DNA from: Candidatus Methanoplasma reticulitermitis
GTDB lineage: Archaea > Thermoplasmatota > Thermoplasmata > Methanomassiliicoccales > Methanomethylophilaceae
DNA: 14,202 nt
Direction: 5' to 3'
Assembly: GCA_031287135.1 (NCBI GenBank)
Contig: JAITTK010000062.1
Coordinates: forward strand, 1 to 14,202
The notes beneath the pieces were generated by a model. The model was not told the origin of the DNA. It ran no database searches and was given only the letters and a program-made list of their open reading frames with translations. Shown here piece after piece: positions 1 to 6,601 of the stretch. Both the position numbers and the translations under genes were made by a program. Position 1 is the first letter of the stretch. Every line of letters starts with the position of its first letter.

Positions 1-64
1 ACCACGCACACACACCCAACCCAACGACACAAGCCCCAGGGCCAAAAGATACCCTCATTTGGAA

Positions 65-739
65 TCATATGAACTCACATCTTGGTGCACTTGAAATACA
101 GTAAGATTGCAACACCGAGATTGAGCCTAATATGATCGCAACGGTTAGCGAAAAAATCATCGGGTACCATTTTCCTTCCAAAAGGAATCCTCCAATAATT
201 GCGATTATCAGTCCCCCGATGCAAAACAGAAGTGCACCGAATTTTTGGCTTTTTTTCCAATTATCTTCACTGCTCATACTCCATTTGGTTCTTATTCCAA
301 AATAAATATTCGATTTGGTGAAGATCATGCCGATACTCAAAATAATCATGATTATTCCGATTATTATCGGTACCGCATTAGGGCCCGATAATGAAGGTGT
401 GATTAGATCTACACTGCTTATCTCAAGATGTAACACATATACGGTAATAAGCAAAAAGAATGCAGAGAGCCCCACCGATAATTCGTCCATATAGTTCCAT
501 GAAACATCCTGATTTCTTTTGCTGACATTGGCACCTAACGCGGTAAATGCCAGCCCGAAGATCATACACACGATAGGGATGATGAAAAGACCAAACTCAT
601 ACTTACTGCTCCATCGGGTGATTTCCCCTTCATCATTCCAATGCGCGGGAATGCTCTCAGGAAGTAACATAAAAACAATAATAGTTATGATCATTGGTAA
701 AATTGACATAACTATTCCTAGTTTTGTGGGCAATCTCAT
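65..739 (-). CDS. SdpI/DUF1648-family integral membrane protein
   Basis: This 224-residue protein has about six hydrophobic segments (roughly residues 7-27, 50-70, 88-107, 121-142, 167-186 and 192-213). The N-terminal part carries the DUF1648 pattern, with PESIPAHW at 27-34 followed by a Gly and Trp43. The second half carries the SdpI-family pattern, with N-x-YFGIRTKW at 144-153, then Trp161 and KSQKFG at 163-168. The bacterial namesake SdpI is the membrane immunity protein against the SdpC toxin. In archaea the role of such proteins is unknown, so the function here is unproven. The ATG at 739 lies about 30 bases from a TATA-like stretch, which implies a very short leader. The gene is clearly richer in A+T than the core genes from 2275 onward, which hints at acquisition. 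A broken paralogue lies at 1114-1802. The family assignment is firm and the physiological role is open. Confidence 0.85.
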   Translation of the reverse strand: MRLPTKLGIVMSILPMIITIIVFMLLPESIPAHWNDEGEITRWSSKYEFGLFIIPIVCMIFGLAFTALGANVSKRNQDVSWNYMDELSVGLSAFFLLITVYVLHLEISSVDLITPSLSGPNAVPIIIGIIMIILSIGMIFTKSNIYFGIRTKWSMSSEDNWKKSQKFGALLFCIGGLIIAIIGGFLLEGKWYPMIFSLTVAIILGSISVLQSYCISSAPRCEFI

Positions 740-767
740 ACTAATCTATTGTTTACCATATTCGCAT

Positions 768-780
768 TACTTAAAAATTG
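768..780 (-). promoter_or_regulatory. TATA-like promoter of the SdpI-family gene
   Basis: On the minus strand the stretch reads CAATTTTTAAGTA, an AT-rich element 30-40 bases upstream of the ATG at 739. Archaeal transcription normally starts about 25 bases from the TATA box. The transcript would therefore begin within a few bases of the start codon. This is pattern recognition only. Confidence 0.35.
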
Positions 781-1040
781 TGATATCTGGCCCGCCGTTC
801 TCTTATCAACAAACATCGTGAACACTTACAGAACACACAAGTCACGAACACACGAACTCTCACAGCGGCGAAGTGAACGAAGTCGTCTGTGAGTGCTCGC
901 GGCATAGCGGGAATCCGGTTATTCGGGTGTTGGAACCATCCGCCGACCTTGATTTCATGACGGGATGATGCCGCTCATGTCTACGCCGGCGCATTCGTAG
1001 AACGGGACGGGCGCCGTGATGTGCCATCGATCTGTCACAG

Positions 1041-1074
1041 AGGGGATACCGCGGGTGAGTTCGCGGACTCCCCT
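1041..1074. repeat. Imperfect inverted repeat (13-base arms, 8-base loop)
   Basis: The left arm AGGGGATACCGCG (1041-1053) and the right arm CGCGGACTCCCCT (1062-1074) pair over six bases, a 2x2 internal mismatch and five more bases, around the loop GGTGAGTT. It sits 40 bases past the stop codon of the frameshifted SdpI-like gene. It could act in that gene's 3' untranslated region, but it has no T-tract of an ordinary terminator. Such a strong stem is unlikely by chance in a short gene-free stretch. Confidence 0.55.
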
Positions 1075-1113
1075 GAACCTAGAAGACGTTCCGGGAGATG
1101 TTTACACTGTCTT

Positions 1114-1802
1114 TTAATTTTCATTCGATTGTCTGTCCGACTTTCTTGAAACATAATACGACCGAAGGCAACACAGCAGTGCGCATACCGTCAAAAGGAT
1201 CAGCATCAGGATCATGGAGACAATAAATTCACCGACATATAGGTTCCCGACAATGATCGCGATTCCGGACAGGACTGCCACAACGGCTCCGAATTTCTGG
1301 CTGCTTTTCCAAGAGACATCGTCCCTCATGCTCCAGGGGGTTCTGACCCCATAATATTCATTTTTCCCAACAAACGGCATCAACGCACCGAATATTATGA
1401 GGACCGCGCCCACAAAACCGGTCATGTTCAGCCTGTTGAGCGGAGTGGTTTCCAGGGCAGTGTTTCCCAGTACCAGATTGATGGTGTATGAAAACGACAG
1501 CAGGAACATCACGGAGAGGAGCAACGCCGTTATCTCTATTACAGTGCAAGTGCTCTTTGAAACGCGGTCTCTTTTAATCAGTGCATTCAGAGTCACGATG
1601 ATCGAACCGCATAGCGTTAGCGAAACTGCGGGGATTAGGAATGTGGCCGCTAATGCGGCCATACTGTGCTTATCCGACCAGATGTCCGGTGTGCCTTTTG
1701 TGAAATGAGTCGGAATCATTTCCGGAAAAAAGGAAATACGATCAGCATGGCAAGCATGGGGGCACCTGCGAAAACCAAAATAAATTTATGAATCGCTTTC
1801 AT
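1114..1802 (-). pseudogene. SdpI/DUF1648-family membrane protein, frameshifted at an A6 run
   Basis: The downstream frame (start at 1719, 201 residues) has the SdpI signature, with NEYYGVRTPW at 120-129, then Trp137 and KSSQKFG at 138-144, and about five hydrophobic segments. It lacks a normal N-terminus. The missing part lies in an adjacent frame that starts at the ATG at 1802 (MKAIHKFILVFAGAPMLAM...) and stops at 1716. The two frames meet inside the DUF1648 motif. Adding one T to the coding-strand T6 run (plus-strand A6, 1725-1730) restores FPFFPEMIPTHF, directly comparable to LLPESIPAHW in the intact paralogue at 65-739. This is therefore a one-base deletion in a homopolymer. It may be a real pseudogene, a phase-variable gene or a sequencing error. 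The 201-residue frame could in principle be translated alone from its own ATG, which overlaps the upstream stop as ATGA in reverse order (AAATGATT). Confidence 0.8.
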
Positions 1803-1822
1803 ATATATCATAATATTTTTAC

Positions 1823-1834
1823 ATATATTTAAAA
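1823..1834 (-). promoter_or_regulatory. TATA-like promoter of the broken SdpI-like gene
   Basis: On the minus strand the stretch reads TTTTAAATATAT. It is embedded in a very AT-rich block (1801-1842) and lies 21-32 bases upstream of the ATG at 1802. The spacing predicts a leaderless transcript that starts at or next to that ATG. This supports 1802 as the original start codon of the frameshifted gene. Confidence 0.45.
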
Positions 1835-1877
1835 GATATAATAGGTACGAAGTGATATCGATAATCAAGTTTTCGGG

Positions 1878-2266
1878 GTGTATCGGATGTATTCCGGAGA
1901 GAATTCCGACCTGCCCGATCATCGGGATCCGAAGATCAACACCCCTTCCGCAGTAGAGGGAAAGTCATGCTGATAAAGGCACTCGGCAGAAGGAACCCCG
2001 TGTTCATCCCTGACGTGCCTTCCGCCGGTGTGGACGATGCGGGGATACAGCATATGCTCAGATACATCGGATCGTCCGAGAAGGAGGATCTCACGATCAT
2101 AATAAGCCACACGATCCGAGATTCGAAGAGATGGCAGATAATATTGTTATGCTTGACTGATCACAGAGGACAATCTGTCGGTTTTGAAACGGCATACGGA
2201 AAAATCGACAGGATGCGGGGCGGAACGCCGCGTTTCATCACTTATTTAAGAATGGTCACATATTAG
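1878..2266 (+). pseudogene. Remnant of an ABC transporter ATPase (C-terminal half), frame-scrambled
   Basis: A 99-codon frame from 1967 reads LIKALGRRNPVFIPDVPSAG, then VDDAG and, 19 residues further on, TIIISHT. This order matches an ABC ATPase from the end of the signature helix through Walker B and D-loop (usually LLDEPTAGLD) to the H-loop histidine. The Walker B glutamate is replaced by Val (DVP for DEP). The expected continuation RFEEMADNIVMLD appears in the +1-shifted frame at about 2119-2157, where it hits a stop. The sequence then resumes as HRGQSVGF in the original frame. Upstream, a third frame (1878-1970) ends PSAVEGKS, which fits a degenerate signature region, and would join the main frame at about 1966. 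No Walker A half is present. Three frame switches and a lost catalytic Glu point to a decaying fragment. A short functional ORF is less likely. The family call is by eye. Confidence 0.5.
2241..2250 (+). promoter_or_regulatory. TATA-like promoter of the 501-residue protein gene
   Basis: CTTATTTAAG ends 24 bases before the ATG at 2275. The predicted transcript begins close to the start codon. A Shine-Dalgarno-like AGGAGA (2265-2270) precedes the ATG by four bases and marks the start. It may or may not be included in the transcript. Confidence 0.45.
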
Positions 2267-2274
2267 GAGACAAC

Positions 2275-3780
2275 ATGGCAACCAAAAAACGTCTCAGAAT
2301 GCGGGGCGTAAAACAGACACCTAAAAGACTGGAAGGAGAGATCTTGGAACGTTCCAAAAACCTTGCTGTCGACCCGGCCCTGCTCAGGCCGATGTGTGCC
2401 GGGAACTGCAGGAAATGCCTTTTCGACAAGACGTTCAAGAACATCCACGACATCTCTAAACGCAGTGACAACGCCGAAGCGCTGCTGAAATTAGCTTCGA
2501 AGGGATCTGACGATATGGCGAAGGCCTATGCCGGAACGATATCCCTCAGCGCGGCCGGGAAGATACCCATGCTGGCGACCGCGACCATCGGCGGGGAGAA
2601 GGTGCCTTTCGCGGTGAGGGGTTCCGTCGGGAATGACAAGCTCATAGGCTGCCAGTATTACAATGACCCGCGGATAAGACTCCTGTACTATAACGCATTC
2701 ATCAAGAAGAACAGGCTCCATCTGTATTCGTTCCAGGACGGCCTGGTGTGCTCCGATCTTCCGAACATGCCGGAGGACTACCTCTACGAGACGTTCTGGG
2801 ATTCCCCGTACGAGTTCAGGGATGACGGACTTAGCTGCGGTCACACCGATGCGCTGATTCTGGACATACGGATCAAATCTCTCGACGAACACATCAGAAT
2901 ATGCGAGAACTGCGCCAAAGAGGTTTCCACGGTCCAATATCTCATATCCAAAATTTGTGCGGTCGATCCTCTCGACGACATAGAAGTCACGGTGATACAC
3001 CCTTACCACTCGGCCGACGAGAGCGATATGGCGAAGGTCGAGGGGGATCTTCTCAAGAAATATCTGCGCGGCGAGATAAACGACAGGACCTTGCTGAACA
3101 CCATAAAGAGAGAGAAGCTGGGTGATCTCAAGAGCGGCGAGACCGCCACGTATATCATAGGGGCGGAGAACTACGGCTCGGACCTTGATGGTTTCATGGA
3201 CGCGCTTTCCGGCCCGGAAGATGAGAAGGCGACGGTGAAGTCGTTCCTCGGTTCGGTACCCGAACCGGTCGTCATAAAGAACGGGAAGGTCTCCGATGTG
3301 CTTGCGTATCTCTGGGACGCCCACTGGAAAGAGATCATCTCGCATCATACCTCACAGTCGGTCGCGGATAAAATACAAGAAAAGCCAAAGAGCCAGCCAT
3401 CACAGGTATTGAGAGAGGCCTACCGGATGCATATTTCCGCGGACGTGGTCGCAAGCCTCCCCGAATTCAGAAAACCAAAGCCGATAACAAAATTATCGGA
3501 CACGCTGGCCAAGGCGGCAAAGGTCGGAGGTACCGAGATGATCATCAAATCGATATCCTCCGAGACGCTTAAAGATCACAAGCACAGGTCTCTTGCCGCG
3601 GCCTTCCTGTTCGCCGCGGGCAACGGCGCCGATATCCCTATGCGTCTAACCGACGGCGAGAAGGATTTCGCGGATTATCTGGTTCCTTTCGCGAAGGCCG
3701 TGATAGATGCCGACGGTGAAAAGTACCGCGATGCCATGAACACATTGCTCACAGCCAGCGGCTCCGGCGAATCGGTTTAA
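2275..3780 (+). CDS. Conserved-looking hypothetical protein with two Cys clusters
   Basis: I do not recognise this 501-residue protein and assign no function. It is soluble: no signal peptide or membrane segment is visible. A basic N-terminus (residues 1-18, rich in Lys and Arg) precedes C41-x3-C45-x2-C48. A second set, C188-G-H190 with C210-x2-C213, lies about 140 residues on. Together they could bind one or two zinc ions or an iron-sulphur cluster. Residues 240-330 are charged and mixed helix/strand in character. The C-terminal third (about 370-495) is Ala- and Lys-rich and probably helical. Codon use resembles the core operon genes, so it is not obviously foreign. It stands alone, with its own promoter and AGGAGA ribosome-binding site. 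It converges on taw2, and the two stop codons share bases 3777-3780 (TTAA). Existence of the gene is sure, its role is not. Confidence 0.92.
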   Translation: MATKKRLRMRGVKQTPKRLEGEILERSKNLAVDPALLRPMCAGNCRKCLFDKTFKNIHDISKRSDNAEALLKLASKGSDDMAKAYAGTISLSAAGKIPMLATATIGGEKVPFAVRGSVGNDKLIGCQYYNDPRIRLLYYNAFIKKNRLHLYSFQDGLVCSDLPNMPEDYLYETFWDSPYEFRDDGLSCGHTDALILDIRIKSLDEHIRICENCAKEVSTVQYLISKICAVDPLDDIEVTVIHPYHSADESDMAKVEGDLLKKYLRGEINDRTLLNTIKREKLGDLKSGETATYIIGAENYGSDLDGFMDALSGPEDEKATVKSFLGSVPEPVVIKNGKVSDVLAYLWDAHWKEIISHHTSQSVADKIQEKPKSQPSQVLREAYRMHISADVVASLPEFRKPKPITKLSDTLAKAAKVGGTEMIIKSISSETLKDHKHRSLAAAFLFAAGNGADIPMRLTDGEKDFADYLVPFAKAVIDADGEKYRDAMNTLLTASGSGESV

Positions 3781-4799
3781 TATATCCTCACATCCGCGAC
3801 ATAATGAGATACCGACGGAGCGAACGACTTGATTTCCCGTATCCGTTCTATCTCATACTTCCCGCCCGCATTCTCTTCGAATAGATTTTCTATCCTCTCT
3901 TCATACTCACCGACATAGAATGTATCATGATAGTGGATGATCCCGCCTGTCCTGATCATGTCCAGTGCCTTCGGTATAAATTCCGAGGTCGTTTGTACAT
4001 AACCCATTATGATCCTGTCCGCGAATCTCTTTCCGGGGATGTCCCTGTTGTCCCCCAGTATCGGTATGACTTCCCCGTATACGCCGTTGCGTGCGATGTT
4101 CTTTACAAGGTATCTGTATGAATCGGGATTCTTCTCGCATGCGAATACCTTCCTCGCGCCCGAGAACTTAGCCAGCGGAAGCGTGAAGTAGCCTATTCCG
4201 GCAAACATGTCCACGACTGTTTCCCCTCCGCATTCGAGTTCTTTCATCCGCAACCTCTCATCCACATTCCCCGAGGCGAACATTATCTTACTTACATCGA
4301 ATTCGTAGAATATGCCGTTCTCCAGCCTCACGGATTCTGTTTCGCTTCCGTACAGGATTTCCGTACTGGGTCTCCTCAATTCACCCGAAATGCCGCTGAT
4401 ATCCGCACATACCGTCTTCGCACCGAGGACCTCGGCATATGCCTTCCCTATCACATCCCCGAACGGACGGCATGATCCGTCCAGCTTTATTGTGATGATG
4501 TCCCCGACATACTCCCATTTCATCGGAAGCAACGGTATGATCTCCGGAGGAAGACAGGAGAGTCTGTCGAGTAAACGTTCCTGAGGTCTTCTCCTCTCCG
4601 CCGTGTATGCGGACCCTTCGACCAATTCGTAACCCATGCCGATTGCCGTTTCCTCTTTATCCGGGAGTATCGGGACGAGTCTGCTGTCCCCGTCCCTGCT
4701 TATCTTCGCCGATCTGTCGACAAGACCCAATTCCATAAGATACGGTATCAGTTCGGATGCTTCCGATGAATCTATGCGGGCTTGCTTCGTCATCTTCAT
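3777..4799 (-). CDS. taw2: Taw2-like tRNA(Phe) wyosine aminocarboxypropyltransferase
   Basis: This is a 340-residue member of the Trm5/TYW2 family. Residues 1-90 form a small N-terminal region. SGELRRPSTEILYG (138-151) and the FASGNVDER stretch (174-182) are typical of the family. The Rossmann-type SAM site is VVDMFAGIGYFTLP (195-208), followed by the acidic end of the next strand at CEKN (221-224) and GD at 249-250. The key discriminator is motif DRIIMGYVQTT (261-271) with HYHDT (289-293). Trm5 enzymes have an NLP motif here, whereas archaeal Taw2 enzymes have GY. I therefore prefer Taw2, which transfers the aminocarboxypropyl group of SAM to 4-demethylwyosine at position 37 of tRNA(Phe). 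A Trm5-type m1G37 enzyme is the alternative. It is the last gene of the operon and overlaps the reductase gene by ATGA (4796-4799). A second ATG at 4793 could also serve as start. Confidence 0.82.
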   Translation of the reverse strand: MKMTKQARIDSSEASELIPYLMELGLVDRSAKISRDGDSRLVPILPDKEETAIGMGYELVEGSAYTAERRRPQERLLDRLSCLPPEIIPLLPMKWEYVGDIITIKLDGSCRPFGDVIGKAYAEVLGAKTVCADISGISGELRRPSTEILYGSETESVRLENGIFYEFDVSKIMFASGNVDERLRMKELECGGETVVDMFAGIGYFTLPLAKFSGARKVFACEKNPDSYRYLVKNIARNGVYGEVIPILGDNRDIPGKRFADRIIMGYVQTTSEFIPKALDMIRTGGIIHYHDTFYVGEYEERIENLFEENAGGKYEIERIREIKSFAPSVSHYVADVRIY

Positions 4800-5947
4800 A
4801 GGATCGCCCGCAGTATGATAGGAAGGAGCCTCAGACCGACCTGCGGGTTCCTCATCATCGGTCCGGCAACAGTGCTGGGACTGTTCAGATCTATCCCGTC
4901 GAGTATCCGTTTCACATCATCCCTGTTGATGATGCCGTAAACCGTATCGAAGTCATCGTCCGACAGCCCGGTGTACAACTTCCTTATCCTGTACCCTCTT
5001 GACAATTCCCTGCCGATGATCTTCTTCCATCCTCTCTCATATACGGAGAGGAAATGCGCTGATGTCTTTTTCTCACTTATGCTCTCCCTCACGGTGTCTC
5101 TGAGGACGGGGGCGGCCATGCATATGGGGTATATGCCTCCCCCGGATACGGGTTTGACCTGCCCCGCGGCATCCCCGATCAGAAGAGTCCTTTCATCGTA
5201 CGACCTCCTTCTCCCTCCCAACGGTATCTTACCGGAGTACTTGGAAATCACATCCGCGCTTTCGATGCCCGAGGTCTTCAGCAGCTTCTTAAGATATTCG
5301 TGCGGACTGTTCCCGGTCCCGGCCCGGATACAGAGGCCGACGCGAACCATATCTCCGAACGGTACCTCCCAGCTGAAGAACCCCGGAGCGAACTCCGACC
5401 CGATCCTGAGCGTCATGATATCATCATGCTCGGATCTGTGCCTCACATCCGCCTCGATGCCGTATACGTATTCCCGCGGAAGGTTGCGGCCGATGGATGC
5501 CGCAACGCCGGAACTGTGCCCGTCCGCACCCACTATCAGTTCGGACCGTATGTCGCCTATGCCCGTCGATATCGATACCCCGCCTTCCGTTGTTTTATGT
5601 CCGAGGTATCTGGTCCCGTATCTTATCTCGGTGCCTTTGTCGATTGCCGCCTCGGCGAGTTTCCTGTCCAGATCGGCCCTGTCGATCAGAAGGGCCTTGG
5701 TTCCTTCGGATCTCACCTCGAACCTGCCTCCGGACGGGAATATCACATCGGCACCCGTTATCCTGCCGAGTATGTCGGGTCTGACGCCGCACATACCGAT
5801 GACCTCTTCCGTCAGAATCCCCGCGCACTGCATCGGCAGGCCCGAAGAGGCATGCTCCTCCAGGACCAGGACATCATGGTCTTCCGACAGCAGCCGGGCT
5901 GTGATGGTTCCGGCAGGACCTCCGCCTACCACCACTGCATCGTACAT
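4796..5947 (-). CDS. FAD-dependent geranylgeranyl reductase (digeranylgeranylglycerophospholipid reductase family)
   Basis: This 383-residue flavoprotein saturates isoprenoid chains of archaeal ether lipids at the membrane surface. The N-terminal dinucleotide motif is VVGGGPAGT (6-14), closed by LEE at 29-31. The family's conserved cysteine segment is QCAGIL (40-45). A second FAD motif VGADGHSS (139-146) and the third GDAAGQVKPVSGGGIYP (258-274) are intact, as in active members. The FFSWEVPFGD patch (190-199) corresponds to the substrate-side strand of the family. The length matches the usual 380-400 residues. No membrane anchor is visible, although the C-terminus ends in a hydrophobic stretch (LRLLPIILRAIL). 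Nine bases separate it from the transaldolase stop codon, and it overlaps taw2 by four bases, so it is translationally coupled within the operon. Which lipid intermediate it reduces cannot be read from the sequence. Confidence 0.9.
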   Translation of the reverse strand: MYDAVVVGGGPAGTITARLLSEDHDVLVLEEHASSGLPMQCAGILTEEVIGMCGVRPDILGRITGADVIFPSGGRFEVRSEGTKALLIDRADLDRKLAEAAIDKGTEIRYGTRYLGHKTTEGGVSISTGIGDIRSELIVGADGHSSGVAASIGRNLPREYVYGIEADVRHRSEHDDIMTLRIGSEFAPGFFSWEVPFGDMVRVGLCIRAGTGNSPHEYLKKLLKTSGIESADVISKYSGKIPLGGRRRSYDERTLLIGDAAGQVKPVSGGGIYPICMAAPVLRDTVRESISEKKTSAHFLSVYERGWKKIIGRELSRGYRIRKLYTGLSDDDFDTVYGIINRDDVKRILDGIDLNSPSTVAGPMMRNPQVGLRLLPIILRAIL

Positions 5948-5956
5948 GCGACCACG

Positions 5957-6601
5957 TCATTTCTTGGACTTCTCATAGTCCTTGATGAAGTTCCTGATAC
6001 CTTCATCCGTCTTGGGGTGCGAGACCATCTGCTGCAGCACGTTGTAAGGTATCGTGGCGATGTCGCATCCGGCCGATGCCGCTTCGAGCACGTGTATGGG
6101 TCCCCTTATGCTCGCGGCGATTACTTCCGTGTCGAATCCGTAGTTGTAGAAGACCTCCGTGATCTGTCTGATGACCTCGGAACCATACATGCCGATGTCA
6201 TCCAGACGTCCGACGAACGGGGAGACGTATCTCGCACCGGCCTTTGCCGCGAGAAGGGCCTGCTGCGCGGAGAATATGAGTGTGACATTGACATCTATCC
6301 CCTCGGACGAAAGGACCTTCGTTGCCTTCAGTGCCTCGATGCCCATCGGCAGTTTTACATTCACATTGGGATGGATCGATGCGAGTTCGCGCCCCTCTTT
6401 CACCATGCCCTCTGCATCAACGGCCATAACCTCCGCGGATATCGGAACATCGACTATCCTGGCTATCTCGTTCACCCTGGTCTTGGTGTCGGTCCCTTCC
6501 TTCGCAATCAGGCTGGGGTTCGTTGTGACTCCGTCGAGAATCCCCCAGCTGTTTATCTCACTTATCATGTCAAGGTTTGCCGTATCGATGAATATCTTCA
6601 T
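5957..6601 (-). CDS. tal: Transaldolase (small TalC/FSA-type subfamily)
   Basis: This 214-residue TIM barrel belongs to the short transaldolase / fructose-6-phosphate aldolase family. MKIFIDTANL at the start supplies Asp6. TTNPSL (26-31) supplies Asn28. NVKLPM (81-86) carries the Schiff-base lysine Lys83. NVTLIFS (105-111), SPFVGR (127-132) and AASIR (162-166) complete the active-site strands. It would interconvert sedoheptulose-7-phosphate plus glyceraldehyde-3-phosphate with erythrose-4-phosphate plus fructose-6-phosphate in the cytoplasm. Sequence alone does not separate transaldolase from fructose-6-phosphate aldolase activity, but the adjacent split transketolase strongly favours transaldolase. 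The start codon overlaps the stop of the transketolase C subunit by ATGA (6598-6601). Confidence 0.93.
   Translation of the reverse strand: MKIFIDTANLDMISEINSWGILDGVTTNPSLIAKEGTDTKTRVNEIARIVDVPISAEVMAVDAEGMVKEGRELASIHPNVNVKLPMGIEALKATKVLSSEGIDVNVTLIFSAQQALLAAKAGARYVSPFVGRLDDIGMYGSEVIRQITEVFYNYGFDTEVIAASIRGPIHVLEAASAGCDIATIPYNVLQQMVSHPKTDEGIRNFIKDYEKSKK

Larger units (their letters stand above)
740..1113. other. Gene-free stretch with hairpins, possible decayed DNA
   Basis: No convincing coding frame is visible in either direction across these 370 bases. The left part is rich in repeated ACGAACAC-like and CGAAG words, such as CGAAGTGAACGAAG near 870-883. A 7-base inverted repeat, CTCACAG (859-865) with CTGTGAG (887-893), encloses a 21-base loop. 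The right part contains the stronger hairpin listed at 1041-1074. Base composition changes across the stretch, from AT-rich on the left to GC-rich on the right. It could be a degraded gene, a long untranslated region of the neighbouring SdpI-like gene, or a non-coding RNA. I cannot tell which. Confidence 0.5.

Noticed and set aside
859..893. CTCACAG/CTGTGAG inverted repeat as a terminator
   Set aside because: The stem is only seven bases with a 21-base loop and no T-tract. It is mentioned in the gene-free stretch but not called as a terminator.
1716..1922. Independent 68-residue membrane peptide gene
   Set aside because: The first 40 codons lie within the AT-rich promoter block and the last 28 are the missing N-terminus of the frameshifted SdpI-like gene. 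It is better read as part of that gene.
4971..5978. 335-codon open frame on the plus strand
   Set aside because: It is a Ser/Pro-rich shadow antisense to the geranylgeranyl reductase gene. No ribosome-binding site or motif supports it.
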